Of a stretch of DNA of 64,000 bases, positions 53,497-63,548 are shown in pieces. The DNA is from Amycolatopsis acidiphila (GTDB lineage: Bacteria > Actinomycetota > Actinomycetes > Mycobacteriales > Pseudonocardiaceae), in contig NZ_CP090063.1 of the NCBI RefSeq assembly GCF_021391495.1, positions 4,278,001 to 4,342,000 of the forward strand, given 5' to 3'. The notes beneath the pieces are model-generated. The model had not been told where the DNA came from. It ran no database searches and was given only the letters and a program-made list of their open reading frames with translations. Position 1 is the first letter of the stretch, and every line of letters begins with the position of its first letter. Made by a program: the position numbers and the translations under genes.

Positions 53497-55794
53497 TTAT
53501 CCGGCACCCACAAGTGGTTCCAGCGCGTGCTCGGTGTAGACGACGCCCAGCCGCCGGGTCGCGCGCGTGAGCGCGACGTACAGGTCGTTCCAGCCTCGCG
53601 GGGAGCCGGCCACGATCTCCTCCGGCGCGAGCACCAGCACGCCGTCGAACTCCAGGCCCTTGGCCTCCTCGACGCCCAGCAGCGACAACCGCTCGTCCTC
53701 CGGCAGCTCCTCGCGCAGGGCCGCGAGCCGCCCGGCCGGGCAGAGCACCGCGACGGTGCCCCCGTCGGCCGCGCGCAGCTCGCCGGCGACGATCTCCCGC
53801 AGGCTCGCGTCCCCGAGCGGGCGCTGCCACGGCGGGATCCCGCTCTCGCGCACCGATGCCGGCGCACGCAGCCGCGGGTCGACGTTCGCGAGCGCGCCGG
53901 CGGCGAGGTCCATGATCTCGGCCGGGGTGCGGTAGTTGACGGTCAGCTCGCGCAGCCGCCACCGGTCCTCGACGTACGGGCTCAGCATCTCGCCCCACGA
54001 CGAGGCGCCCGCGGCCGCGCCGGTCTGCGCGACGTCGCCGACCAGGGTCATCGACCGGCTCGGGCAGCGGCGCATGAGCAGCCGCCAGTCCATCGGCGAC
54101 AGCTCCTGCGCCTCGTCGACGATCAGGTGCCCGAACGTCCAGCGCCGGTCCCGCGCGGCCCGCTCGGCGGCGGTCAGCTCACTGCGGCGCTGCTGGCGTT
54201 CGGCGAACAGCTCGGCGTCGAGGATGTCGCTGACCCGCAGGATCTCCTCGTCGACGATCTCCTCGTCCTGGTCGAGGATGTCCAGCACGCCCTCGGCGTA
54301 CGCGCGCTCCTCACGTTCCCGGCGCTCGCGGGCGGCACGCTCCTCGGTGTCGTCCTCGCCGAGCAGCTCCGCCAGTTCGTCGAGCAGGGGCACGTCGGCC
54401 GGGGTCCACCGCGACTTCGGCGGGCGGACGAGGGACGCGCGCTCGGCCTCGGTCAGCCGGCCGCCCGCCGCGGACTTCAGCCGCTCGGGTGCACCGAGCA
54501 GGTCGCGCAGCAGCCGCTGCGGGGTCAGCCGCGGCCACAGCGAGTCCAGCGCCGCGAGCACCTTGTCCGAGGCGGCCAGCTCGGCCCGGATGTCGGCCCG
54601 GTCCCCCGCGTCGAGGACCTCGGCACCGGCGGTCTCCCCCTCGTCGAGCGGGATCTCCGGCACGCCCTCGAACAGGTCCACCTCCAACCGCCCGCTCGCC
54701 TGCTCGGCCAGCGCGTCCAGCAGCTGGTCGACGAACACCCGGCGGGCGACGTTGTGCGGGCGGAGGGTGGCGCGTGCCCTGGCCCTGGCCTGCTCGCAGG
54801 TGGCGCGGTCCAGCTCCAGCACGCCGTCGTCGAACTCGACCTCGAGCACGTCGTCCGGCACCTGCTGCCGGTCGGCGACGGCATCGGCGAGCACCTCGAT
54901 CATGGTCCGGCGGCCCTTGACCTCGGCGGCCTCGCGGGTGTCCGCACCCGTGGCGCGCACCCCGGGGAACAGCTGGCCGACGGTCGAGAGCAGCACGCCG
55001 GTCTCGCCGAGCGACGGCAGCACCTGGCCGATGTAGCGCAGGAACGTGCTGTTCGGCCCGACCACCAGGACGCCGCGCGTGGCCAGCTGCTGGCGGTAGG
55101 TGTAGAGCAGGTACGCGGCGCGGTGCAGGGCCACCGCCGTCTTGCCGGTGCCGGGCCCGCCCTGCACGACGAGCACACCGCTCAGCTCGTCGCGGATGAT
55201 CCGGTCCTGCTCGGCCTGGATGGTGGCGACGATGTCGCTCATCTCGCCCGTGCGGCGGCGCTCCAGCGCGGCCAGCAGCGCCGCCTCTCCGGCGAGCCCG
55301 AGGTCGTGCCCCTGGTCCGCGGCGCGCAGGTCGAGGATCTCGTCGTCGAGCGCGACGACGCGGCGGCTGAGGGTGCGGATGTGGCGCCGCCGCCGCACGC
55401 CCTCGGGCGAGGCCGCAGTCGCCAGGTAGAACGGCCGCGCCGCCGGGGCACGCCAGTCGAGCAGCAGCGGCTCGTAGTCGCCGTCCTCGTCGAACAGGCC
55501 CAGCCTGCCCACGTAGGTGGTCTCGCCGGAGTCGAAGTCGAGCCTGCCGAAGCACAGCCCCTGCTCGACCGACGAGAGCTGCGCCAGCCGCTCGGAGTAC
55601 GTGGTGGTCGCGACGTCCCGCTCGGTGCGAGCCTGCGGGGTGCCCCCCGCCTGCCCGAGCGCCCCGGTGAGGCGCCGCTGGGCGAACTCCCGCTCGGCGT
55701 CCAGCTTGCGGTAGAGCAGCGACACGTAGTCCTGCTCCCCCGCGAGGTCTCCTGCGTTGTCGGGTTCCCGTTCTGGGGACACGGACAAGAGCAA
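53497..55794 (-). CDS. helR: HelR/HelD-like RNA polymerase-recycling ATPase
   Basis: A 765-residue superfamily 1 helicase-like ATPase. Walker A is GGPGTGKTA (around 213-221), Walker B LIVDEAQELSPMDW, motif III TLVGDVAQTG, and late motifs NYRTPAEIMDLA and YVALTRATRRLGVVYTEH. The N-terminal coiled coil EQDYVSLLYRKLDAEREFAQRR enters the RNA polymerase secondary channel in HelD proteins. HelR members also give rifamycin tolerance by displacing the drug. TTG (55794), with GAAGG 4 bases upstream, and GTG (55782) are both possible starts. Confidence 0.85.
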   Translation of the reverse strand: MLLSVSPEREPDNAGDLAGEQDYVSLLYRKLDAEREFAQRRLTGALGQAGGTPQARTERDVATTTYSERLAQLSSVEQGLCFGRLDFDSGETTYVGRLGLFDEDGDYEPLLLDWRAPAARPFYLATAASPEGVRRRRHIRTLSRRVVALDDEILDLRAADQGHDLGLAGEAALLAALERRRTGEMSDIVATIQAEQDRIIRDELSGVLVVQGGPGTGKTAVALHRAAYLLYTYRQQLATRGVLVVGPNSTFLRYIGQVLPSLGETGVLLSTVGQLFPGVRATGADTREAAEVKGRRTMIEVLADAVADRQQVPDDVLEVEFDDGVLELDRATCEQARARARATLRPHNVARRVFVDQLLDALAEQASGRLEVDLFEGVPEIPLDEGETAGAEVLDAGDRADIRAELAASDKVLAALDSLWPRLTPQRLLRDLLGAPERLKSAAGGRLTEAERASLVRPPKSRWTPADVPLLDELAELLGEDDTEERAARERREREERAYAEGVLDILDQDEEIVDEEILRVSDILDAELFAERQQRRSELTAAERAARDRRWTFGHLIVDEAQELSPMDWRLLMRRCPSRSMTLVGDVAQTGAAAGASSWGEMLSPYVEDRWRLRELTVNYRTPAEIMDLAAGALANVDPRLRAPASVRESGIPPWQRPLGDASLREIVAGELRAADGGTVAVLCPAGRLAALREELPEDERLSLLGVEEAKGLEFDGVLVLAPEEIVAGSPRGWNDLYVALTRATRRLGVVYTEHALEPLVGAG

Positions 55795-55817
55795 CCCGCC
55801 TTCACTTCAGGATTGAT

Positions 55818-55844
55818 GGTCGGCTTGGGCAACCAACGACCCTA
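55818..55844 (-). promoter_or_regulatory. Candidate promoter with palindrome upstream of helR
   Basis: TAGGGT on the reverse strand (plus 55839-55844) fits a -10. GGTCG (55818-55822) and CGACC (55837-55841) form an inverted repeat covering the likely transcription start, with a TTG/CAA pair inside. It loosely resembles the rifamycin-associated element (GGCTTG...GCAAG core) but the spacing is off by one base. Confidence 0.35.
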
Positions 55845-55889
55845 CCCGCCGGGGAATTCCCGGTACGGCGGATTTTTCCCGCGCCGGTC

Positions 55890-56870
55890 CTAGAAGGGCA
55901 GGCCGAGCGCGGGCAGGCCGATCGCGGAGTCGACGGCCAGCGCGCAGAACACGACCATCAGATAGGTGTTGGACCGGTGGAACAACGCCATCGGCTTGGT
56001 CTCCACCCCGCGCCGGACCTGCCGTTGCAGGGAGTGCGCGTAGAAGAGGAACCAGGCGCCCGCCAGCACCGCGAACGAGGCGTAGAGCCAGCTCGTCACC
56101 GGCAGCAGCAGCAGCGTCCAGGCGACCATCACCCAGGAGTAGATGACGATCTGCCGGGCCACGTGCTCCGGCGTCGCGACCACGGGCAGCATCGGCACGC
56201 CGGCGCGCTCGTAGTCGTCGCGGTACTTCATGCCCAGCGCCCAGGTGTGCGGCGGGGTCCAGAAGAAGATGACGCCGAACATCACGAAGGCGGGCCACTG
56301 CACCGTGCCGGTCACCGCGGCCCAGCCGATCACCACCGGCATGCAGCCCGCGGCGCCGCCCCACACCACGTTCTGCGCGGTGCGGCGCTTGAGGCCGAGG
56401 GTGTAGACGAAGATGTAGAACAGGATCGTCGCGATCGCGAGCACGGCGGCGAGCAGGTTCACCGTGAAGAACAGCATCAGGAACGAACCCGCGCCGAGCA
56501 CGAGGCCGAACACCAGGGCGTTGCGCCGTGGCACCGAGTCGCGCACGAGCGGGCGCCGCTTGGTGCGGTTCATCACCTTGTCGATGTCGGCGTCGATCAC
56601 GCAGTTGAGCGTGTTCGCGCTGCCTGCGGCCATCGCCCCGCCGACCAGCGTGGCCACGATGAGCCACGGGGACGGGATGGTGCGGGCCGCGAGGAACATC
56701 GCGGGGATGGTGGTGACCAGCAGCAGCTCGATGACCTGCGGCTTGGTCAGTGCCAGGTAGGCGGCCGCACGGCCGCGGAGCCGTCGCAGGCCACCGGCGG
56801 GCGGTTCGCCCCCGGGGTGGTCGGCGCTGGTGCGCTCACTGCGGCCGTGCGCAGCGTTCACCAACGACAT
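55890..56870 (-). CDS. ctaB: Protoheme IX farnesyltransferase (heme O synthase)
   Basis: A 326-residue UbiA-family membrane enzyme that attaches farnesyl to heme B, upstream of CtaA. Motif 1 is [23 protein letters not shown] and motif 2 [14 protein letters not shown]. Nine helices are predicted. ATG (MSLVNAAHG) with GGGAG 4 bases upstream is chosen over an upstream GTG-like extension. Divergent from tkt, as in M. tuberculosis from memory. Confidence 0.94.
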   Translation of the reverse strand: MSLVNAAHGRSERTSADHPGGEPPAGGLRRLRGRAAAYLALTKPQVIELLLVTTIPAMFLAARTIPSPWLIVATLVGGAMAAGSANTLNCVIDADIDKVMNRTKRRPLVRDSVPRRNALVFGLVLGAGSFLMLFFTVNLLAAVLAIATILFYIFVYTLGLKRRTAQNVVWGGAAGCMPVVIGWAAVTGTVQWPAFVMFGVIFFWTPPHTWALGMKYRDDYERAGVPMLPVVATPEHVARQIVIYSWVMVAWTLLLLPVTSWLYASFAVLAGAWFLFYAHSLQRQVRRGVETKPMALFHRSNTYLMVVFCALAVDSAIGLPALGLPF

Positions 56871-57158
56871 TTCGCTCCCTGGGTCAGATTCGGGCGGCGC
56901 CGGCACGAGGCGCGACACCGCAACTGATCGTAGTCGCGGGGTGCACGCCGATCGCTCGTGGGGTTCGCGTGTCGGCCTTCCGGCGCTCGGGTACCCGACC
57001 TACTAGGCTGCCCCCGAAGGGCTGGGCGGAGGCCGCGCGCACAGGGTCCAACCAGGAATATTGTGTCTTCGGTATCGATTGAGACGAATGGGCACCTGCG
57101 CGCGCGAACACGCCAAGTGACGAAACAGACAACGACGAGCATCGGGAGTTCGAGTTCA
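56871..57158. other. Divergent ctaB-tkt intergenic region
   Basis: 288 bases between ctaB and tkt, the longest intergenic stretch in the window. A possible -10, TAGGCT, is in CCTACTAGGCTGCC near 57000-57010, pointing toward tkt. The AT-richer patch GGAATATTGTGTCTTCGG follows. No RNA gene or clear operator was found. Confidence 0.4.
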
Positions 57159-59270
57159 GTGTCCGAAACCGCCTCTATCAGCGAGAACAACCCTCTGCTC
57201 CGGCGGAACGTGCCCGCCGACTGGACGGACCTCGACACCCGCGCCGTGGACACCATCCGCGTGCTCGCCGCGGACGCCGTCGAGAACTGTGGCAGTGGCC
57301 ACCCCGGCACGGCGATGAGCCTGGCGCCGCTGGCCTACACCCTCTTCCAGCGCGAGATGCGGCACGACCCCGCCGACCCCGAGTGGCCCGCGCGTGACCG
57401 GTTCGTGCTCTCCGCCGGGCACTCCAGCCTCACCCTCTACATCCAGCTCTACCTCGCCGGCTACGGTCTCGAGCTCGAGGACCTCAAGCAGCTGCGGAAG
57501 TGGAACTCCAAGACCCCGGGGCACCCCGAGTACCAGCACACCCCCGGCGTCGAGGTGACGACCGGCCCGCTGGGCCAGGGCCTGGCGAACGCCGTGGGCA
57601 TGGCGATGGCCGCCCGCCGCGAGCGCGGGCTGCTCGACCCCGAGCCCGCGCCGGGCGAGAGCATCTTCGACCACCACATCTACGTCATCGCCTCCGATGG
57701 CGACATCGAGGAGGGCGTCACCTCCGAGGCCTCCTCGCTCGCGGGCCGCCAGGAGCTGGGCAACCTCGTCGTCTTCTACGACGACAACAAGATCTCCATC
57801 GAGGACGACACGAACATCGCCCTGTCGGAGGACACCGCCAAGCGGTACGAGGCCTACGGCTGGCACGTCCAGGTCGTCGAGGGCGGCGAGGACGTCGTCG
57901 CCATCCAGGACGCGATCAAGGCCGCCAAGGCCGACCCGCGCCCGTCGTTCATCCTGCTGCGCACCATCATCGGCTATCCCGCGCCGACGAAGATGAACAC
58001 CGGCAAGGCGCACGGCGCCGCGCTGGGCGCCGAAGAGGTCGCCGCGGTCAAGAGGATCCTCGGCTTCGACCCGGAGAAGAGCTTCCAGGTCGAGGACGAG
58101 GTGCTCGCGAGCACCCGCAAGGCGCTCGACCGCGGCAAGCAGTGGCGCGCCGAATGGCAGGAGAAGTTCGACGCCTGGGCGGCGAAGAACCCCGAGCGCA
58201 AGGCGCTGGCCGACCGGATGTCCACCCGGACCCTGCCCGATGGCTGGGCCGAGAAGCTGCCGACCTGGGAGCCCGACGCCAAGGGCATCGCGACCCGCAA
58301 GGCCTCCGGTGAGGTCCTCTCCGCGCTCGCCGACGTGCTGCCGGAGCTGTGGGGCGGTTCGGCCGACCTGGCCGAGAGCAACAACACCACGATGAAGGGC
58401 GCCGACTCGTTCGGCCCGGAGAAGGCCTCCACGAAGATGTGGAACGCCAACCCCTACGGCCGCACGCTGCACTTCGGTGTCCGCGAGCACGCGATGGGCG
58501 CGATCCTCAACGGCATCGCACTGCACGGCGGCACGCGGCCCTACGGCGCCACCTTCTTCACCTTCTCCGACTACATGCGCCCGCCCGTGCGGCTGGCCGC
58601 GCTGATGCACGCGCCGGTCATCTACGTGTGGACGCACGACTCCATCGGACTCGGCGAGGACGGCCCGACGCACCAGCCGATCGAGCACCTCGCCGCGCTG
58701 CGCGCGATCCCGGGCCTGAACATGGTCCGCCCGGCCGACGCCAACGAGACCTCGGGCGCCTGGAAGGCGGCGCTGGAGGACAAGCGCCACCCGTCCGGGC
58801 TGGCGCTGACCCGGCAGAACGTGCCGGTGCTCGAGGGCACGTCGATCGACGCCGTCGCCAAGGGCGCCTACGTCCTGGCCGACGCCTCCGAAAGCGCAGC
58901 GGGCGAGCCCGACGTGATCCTGATCGGCACCGGGTCCGAGGTCCAGCTGGCCGTCGAGGCCCGCAAGGTCCTCGAAGCCGACGGAGTTCGAACCCGAGTG
59001 GTCTCCATGCCGTGTTTCGAGTGGTTCGAGGCACAGGACGAGGCCTACCGGGAGTCGGTGCTCCCGGCCGGGGTCAAGGCCCGGGTGGCGGTCGAGGCCG
59101 GCATCGCGCAGCCCTGGTACCGCTACGTCGGTGACGCCGGTGAAATCGTGTCGATCGAGCACTACGGTGCCTCGGCCGACTACCAGACCCTGTTCCGCGA
59201 GTTCGGGTTCACCGCCGACGCCGTGGTCGACGCCGCGCGCAGCTCGCTCGCCAAGACCAAGAAATCCTGA
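57159..59270 (+). CDS. tkt: Transketolase
   Basis: A 703-residue thiamine-diphosphate enzyme of the pentose phosphate pathway. VENCGSGHPGTAMSLAPLAYTLF is the N-terminal substrate region. The ThDP motif begins IASDGDIEEGVTSEASSLAG and ends VVFYDDNKISI. The catalytic Glu is in LHFGVREHAMGAI, and THDSIGLGEDGPTHQPIEHL is the transketolase signature. GTG (VSETASISENNP) with GGGAG 10 bases upstream is the start. First gene of the tkt-tal-pgi-zwf-opcA operon. Confidence 0.96.
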   Translation: MSETASISENNPLLRRNVPADWTDLDTRAVDTIRVLAADAVENCGSGHPGTAMSLAPLAYTLFQREMRHDPADPEWPARDRFVLSAGHSSLTLYIQLYLAGYGLELEDLKQLRKWNSKTPGHPEYQHTPGVEVTTGPLGQGLANAVGMAMAARRERGLLDPEPAPGESIFDHHIYVIASDGDIEEGVTSEASSLAGRQELGNLVVFYDDNKISIEDDTNIALSEDTAKRYEAYGWHVQVVEGGEDVVAIQDAIKAAKADPRPSFILLRTIIGYPAPTKMNTGKAHGAALGAEEVAAVKRILGFDPEKSFQVEDEVLASTRKALDRGKQWRAEWQEKFDAWAAKNPERKALADRMSTRTLPDGWAEKLPTWEPDAKGIATRKASGEVLSALADVLPELWGGSADLAESNNTTMKGADSFGPEKASTKMWNANPYGRTLHFGVREHAMGAILNGIALHGGTRPYGATFFTFSDYMRPPVRLAALMHAPVIYVWTHDSIGLGEDGPTHQPIEHLAALRAIPGLNMVRPADANETSGAWKAALEDKRHPSGLALTRQNVPVLEGTSIDAVAKGAYVLADASESAAGEPDVILIGTGSEVQLAVEARKVLEADGVRTRVVSMPCFEWFEAQDEAYRESVLPAGVKARVAVEAGIAQPWYRYVGDAGEIVSIEHYGASADYQTLFREFGFTADAVVDAARSSLAKTKKS

Positions 59271-59291
59271 CCAGAAAAGGGGATGAACGTC

Positions 59292-60401
59292 ATGAGCGAC
59301 CGACTTGCCCAGCTGTCCGAAGCCGGTGTCTCGATCTGGCTCGACGACCTGTCGCGTGAGCGGCTCAACTCCGGCAACCTCGCCGGCCTGATCCGCGACA
59401 AGCACGTCGTCGGGGTCACCACCAACCCGACGATCTTCGCCAACGCGCTGTCGGACGGTGAGGCCTACGACGAGCAGGTCCGGGAGCTCGCGGACCGCGG
59501 CGCCGACCTCTCGGCCACCGTGCGCGAGCTGACCACGACCGACGTGCGCAACGCCGCGGACCTGTTCCGCGACGTCTACCGCGCCACCAACGGGGTCGAC
59601 GGCCGGGTCTCCATCGAGGTCGACCCCCGCCTGGCCAAGGACGCGGAGAAGACCGCGGCCGAGGCGCAGGACCTGTGGAAGACCGTGGACCGGCCGAACA
59701 TCTTCATCAAGATCCCGGCCACCGAGGAGGGTCTGCCCGCCATCACGCGCACCCTCGCGGAGGGCCTCAGCGTCAACGTCACGCTGATCTTCTCGGTCGA
59801 GCGCTACCGCAAGGTGATCGACGCCTTCTTCGCCGGCCTGGAGCAGGCCAAGGCCAACGGCCACGACCTGCGCGGCCTCGAGTCCGTGGCGTCGTTCTTC
59901 GTGTCCCGGGTGGACACCGAGGTCGACAAGCGCCTGGACGCGATCGGCACCGACGAGGCCAAGGCGCTGCGCGGCGAGGCCGCCATCGCCAACGCCCGGC
60001 TCGCCTACGCCGCGTACGAGGAGCTGTTCGCCTCCGAGCGCTGGCAGGCGCTCGCCGGCGCCGGGGCCAACCCGCAGCGCCCGCTGTGGGCCTCCACCGG
60101 CGTGAAGGACCCGTCGTACTCCGACACCCGCTACGTCGACCAGCTGGTGGTCCCCAACTCGGTGAACACCATGCCGGAGAAGACACTGCTCGCAGTCGCC
60201 GACCACGGCGAGATCGACGGTGACAAGGTCACCGGCACCGCCGGCCAGGCGCAGGCGGTGTTCGACCAGCTCTCGGCTGTGGGCATCGACATCCCGGACG
60301 TGTTCCGCACGCTCGAGGACGAGGGCGTCGAGAAGTTCGAGAAGTCCTGGCAGGAGCTGCTCGACACCGTCGAGGGGCAGCTCGGAAAGGCGAAGAGCTG
60401 A
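59292..60401 (+). CDS. tal: Transaldolase
   Basis: A 369-residue class I transaldolase exchanging dihydroxyacetone units between sugar phosphates. The Schiff-base Lys is in [13 protein letters not shown], and [12 protein letters not shown] and [12 protein letters not shown] are conserved. The second ATG (MSDRLAQL) is preferred, since AAAGGGG lies 10 bases before it and only 1 before the first. 21 bases from tkt. Confidence 0.95.
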   Translation: MSDRLAQLSEAGVSIWLDDLSRERLNSGNLAGLIRDKHVVGVTTNPTIFANALSDGEAYDEQVRELADRGADLSATVRELTTTDVRNAADLFRDVYRATNGVDGRVSIEVDPRLAKDAEKTAAEAQDLWKTVDRPNIFIKIPATEEGLPAITRTLAEGLSVNVTLIFSVERYRKVIDAFFAGLEQAKANGHDLRGLESVASFFVSRVDTEVDKRLDAIGTDEAKALRGEAAIANARLAYAAYEELFASERWQALAGAGANPQRPLWASTGVKDPSYSDTRYVDQLVVPNSVNTMPEKTLLAVADHGEIDGDKVTGTAGQAQAVFDQLSAVGIDIPDVFRTLEDEGVEKFEKSWQELLDTVEGQLGKAKS

Positions 60402-60402
60402 C

Positions 60403-62022
60403 ATGGTGGGGGACGAAACCACGGTCACGATCGTCGACGGCGGGCTCGCGGCGAAGGCCGCGCCGCTGATCGACAAGTTGGTCGCCGACCAGGTCGCCTC
60501 GAAGCTCGCCGCGCAGGATCCCACGCTGTGGGGCCCGGACGCCGAGTCCGAGGCCTCGATCCGGCTGTCCTGGACGACGCTGCACAAGACCTCGCGCCCG
60601 CTGATCGGCGAGATCGAGGCGCTGCGCGAGGAGCTGCGCGGCGAGGGCGTCGACCGCGTCGTGCTCGCGGGCATGGGCGGCTCGTCGCTGGCGCCCGAGG
60701 TGATCACCGGGACCGAGGGCACACCGCTGACGGTCCTGGACACCACCGACCCCGGCCAGGTCGCCGACGCGCTCGCCGGCGACCTGCAGCGCACGGTCAT
60801 CGTGGTGTCCTCGAAGTCCGGCGGCACCGTCGAGACCGACAGCCACCGCCGCATCTTCGCCAAGGCCTTCACCGAGGCCGGCATCGACGCGGCGCGGCGC
60901 ATCGTCGTGGTCACCGACCCCGGCTCGCCGCTGGCGGAACTGGCCGAGCACGACGGCTACCGCAAGGTGTTCCTCGCCGACCCGCACGTGGGCGGCCGCT
61001 ACTCGGCCCTGACCGCGTTCGGGCTCGTCCCGGCCGGGCTCGCCGGCGCCGACGTGGCGCGACTGCTCGACCAGGCCGCCGCGGCGGCCCAGGTGCTGGG
61101 CAACGACGACGCCGCGAACCCGGCGCTGCGCCTCGGCGCGGCCTGGGCCGCGGCGCACGCCGACGGCGCGGAGAAGGTCGTGCTGGCCGACACCGGCTCG
61201 GGCATCACCGGCTTCGCCGACTGGGCCGAGCAGCTGATCGCCGAGTCCACCGGCAAGCAGGGCACCGGCCTGCTGCCGGTCGCGGTCGAGGGCCCCACGG
61301 CGCCCGGCTTCGCCGACGCCGGCCCGGACGCGACCCCGCTCGCGATCGGCCCCGAGGTCGGTGCCGCGAAGATCGCCACCGGCGGCCCGCTCGGCGCGCA
61401 GTTCCTGCTGTGGGAGTTCGCGACCGCGATCGCCGGGCGGCTGCTGGAGATCAACCCGTTCGACCAACCCGACGTCGAGGCCGCGAAGAAGGCCGCACGC
61501 TCCCTTTTGGACAACCCCGCCGCGCTCGAGGGCGGCGAGAGCCCGTCCACTGTGGACGGCGTGGTCGAGGTCTTCGCGCCGGAGGGCGTGTCCACCGACG
61601 GCGAGCTGGCCGACGTGCTGCGCGCGTTCCTCGCGACCGCGCCGGAACACGGCTACCTCGCGGTGCAGGCCTACCTGGACCGGCTCGACGACGCGTCGGC
61701 GGCGCTGTTGCGCCCAGAGCTCGCCCGCCGCAGCGGCCTGCAGACCACCTTCGGCTGGGGCCCGCGGTTCCTGCACTCGACAGGGCAGTACCACAAGGGG
61801 GGTCACCAGAACGGCATCTTCCTGCAGGTCACCGGCACGCCGGAGACCGACCTGGAGGTGCCGGACCGGCCCTACACCCTCGGCAAGCTGCAGCACGCCC
61901 AGGCACTGGGCGACGGGCAGGTGCTCGCCGAGCACGGCAGGCCGGTGCTGCGGCTGCACCTGAGCGACCGGGCCGCCGGCCTGGCTCAGCTCTTCCGTGC
62001 TGTACAGGAGGTCGGCGAGTGA
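60403..62022 (+). CDS. pgi: Glucose-6-phosphate isomerase
   Basis: A 539-residue isomerase linking glycolysis to the pentose phosphate pathway. The SIS-type substrate loops are VLAGMGGSSLAPEVI and VSSKSGGTVETD, and GGRYSALTAFGLVPAGLAG and STGQYHKGGHQNGIFLQV contain later active-site residues. It begins with ATG directly after tal (1 base gap). M. tuberculosis has pgi elsewhere, so its place in this operon is lineage-specific. Confidence 0.94.
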   Translation: MVGDETTVTIVDGGLAAKAAPLIDKLVADQVASKLAAQDPTLWGPDAESEASIRLSWTTLHKTSRPLIGEIEALREELRGEGVDRVVLAGMGGSSLAPEVITGTEGTPLTVLDTTDPGQVADALAGDLQRTVIVVSSKSGGTVETDSHRRIFAKAFTEAGIDAARRIVVVTDPGSPLAELAEHDGYRKVFLADPHVGGRYSALTAFGLVPAGLAGADVARLLDQAAAAAQVLGNDDAANPALRLGAAWAAAHADGAEKVVLADTGSGITGFADWAEQLIAESTGKQGTGLLPVAVEGPTAPGFADAGPDATPLAIGPEVGAAKIATGGPLGAQFLLWEFATAIAGRLLEINPFDQPDVEAAKKAARSLLDNPAALEGGESPSTVDGVVEVFAPEGVSTDGELADVLRAFLATAPEHGYLAVQAYLDRLDDASAALLRPELARRSGLQTTFGWGPRFLHSTGQYHKGGHQNGIFLQVTGTPETDLEVPDRPYTLGKLQHAQALGDGQVLAEHGRPVLRLHLSDRAAGLAQLFRAVQEVGE

Positions 62023-63548
62023 AGGAGCAGTGGACCAACCCACTGCGGGATCCCCGCGACAAGCGGTTGCCGCGCATCGCAGGGCCGTCCAGCATGGTGA
62101 TCTTCGGGGTCACCGGCGACCTGTCGCGCAAGAAGCTGATGCCCGCGATCTACGACCTGGCCAACCGCGGCCTGCTGCCGGCGGGCTTCTCGCTCGTCGG
62201 GTTCGCCCGGCGCGACTGGGAGAACGAGGACTTCGGCCAGCTGGTGCACGACGCCGTCGCCGAGCACGCGCGCACGCCGTTCCGGGAGTCGGTGTGGCAC
62301 CGGCTCGCCGAGGGCATCCGGTTCGTGCAGGGCAGCTTCGACGACGACGACGCGTTCGACCGGCTGGCCCAGACCGTCCGTGATCTCGATGCCGAGCGCG
62401 GCACCGGCGGGAACACGGCGTTCTACCTGTCGATCCCGCCGAGCGCGTTCCCGGTCGTGACCAAGCAGCTGGCCCGCTCCGGGCTGGCGCAGTCGGACGA
62501 CCAGTCCTGGCGCCGCGTGGTCATCGAGAAGCCGTTCGGGCACGACCTGGCCAGCGCCAAGGAGCTCAACGGCATCGTCAACGACGTCTTCCCCGAGGAG
62601 TCGGTGTTCCGCATCGACCACTACCTCGGCAAGGAGACGGTGCAGAACATCCTGGCGCTGCGCTTCGCCAACCAGCTGTTCGAGCCGATCTGGAACTCGA
62701 ACTACGTCGACCACGTGCAGATCACCATGGCCGAGGACATCGGTCTCGGTGGCCGCGCGGGCTACTACGACGGCATCGGCGCGGCGCGGGACGTGATCCA
62801 GAACCACCTGCTGCAGCTGCTCGCCTTCACCGCGATGGAGGAGCCGCTGTCGTTCGAGCCGCGGGCGCTGCGCGCGGAGAAGATCAAGGTGCTGTCGGCG
62901 ACCAAGCCGGTCGAGCCGCTGGACCAGACCACCGCGCGGGGCCAGTACACGGGCGGCTGGCAGGGCGGCAAGAAGGTGCCGGGCCTGCTGCAGGAGGCCG
63001 GGTTCGCCAAGGACTCGACCACCGAAACCTACGCCGCCGTGACGCTCGACGTGCAGACCCGCCGGTGGGCCGGGGTGCCGTTCTACCTGCGCACCGGCAA
63101 ACGCCTGGGCCGCCGGGTCACGGAGATCGCGGTCGTGTTCAAGCGCGCCCCGCACCTGCCGTTCGACTCCACCTCCACCGAGGAATTGGGCCAGAACGCG
63201 CTGGTGATCCGGGTGCAGCCGGACGAGGGGATCACTCTGCGGTTCGGTTCGAAGGTGCCGGGAACGACCATGGAGGTCCGCGACGTCACGATGGACTTCG
63301 GGTACGGGCACGCGTTCACCGAGTCCTCCCCCGAGGCGTACGAGCGGCTGATCCTGGACGTGCTGCTGGGCGAACCGTCGCTGTTCCCGGTGAACGAGGA
63401 GGTCGAGCTGTCCTGGAAGATCCTCGACCCGATCCTCGAGCACTGGGCCAAGCAGGGCGCGCCCGAGCCGTACCCGCCGGGCAGCTGGGGGCCGGCCTCG
63501 GCGGACGAAGTGCTCGCGCGTTCGGGCCGGAACTGGAGGCGTCCGTGA
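62019..63548 (+). CDS. zwf: Glucose-6-phosphate dehydrogenase
   Basis: A 509-residue enzyme oxidising glucose 6-phosphate to 6-phosphogluconolactone. The dinucleotide site is IFGVTGDLSRKKLMPAIYDL and the active site FRIDHYLGKETVQN. VVIEKPFGHD is also conserved. GTG overlaps the pgi TGA (GTGA). It should work with OpcA, encoded next. Confidence 0.96.
   Translation: MKEQWTNPLRDPRDKRLPRIAGPSSMVIFGVTGDLSRKKLMPAIYDLANRGLLPAGFSLVGFARRDWENEDFGQLVHDAVAEHARTPFRESVWHRLAEGIRFVQGSFDDDDAFDRLAQTVRDLDAERGTGGNTAFYLSIPPSAFPVVTKQLARSGLAQSDDQSWRRVVIEKPFGHDLASAKELNGIVNDVFPEESVFRIDHYLGKETVQNILALRFANQLFEPIWNSNYVDHVQITMAEDIGLGGRAGYYDGIGAARDVIQNHLLQLLAFTAMEEPLSFEPRALRAEKIKVLSATKPVEPLDQTTARGQYTGGWQGGKKVPGLLQEAGFAKDSTTETYAAVTLDVQTRRWAGVPFYLRTGKRLGRRVTEIAVVFKRAPHLPFDSTSTEELGQNALVIRVQPDEGITLRFGSKVPGTTMEVRDVTMDFGYGHAFTESSPEAYERLILDVLLGEPSLFPVNEEVELSWKILDPILEHWAKQGAPEPYPPGSWGPASADEVLARSGRNWRRP

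Noticed and set aside
34996..56870. ctaA and ctaB as one operon
   Set aside because: They are about 20 kb apart and on opposite strands; they share a pathway but not a transcript.
57156..60914. Reverse-strand open frame of 1252 codons across tkt and tal
   Set aside because: It mirrors codons of tkt, tal and pgi in high-GC DNA, has low-complexity Arg/Val/Gly/Leu composition and matches no family.
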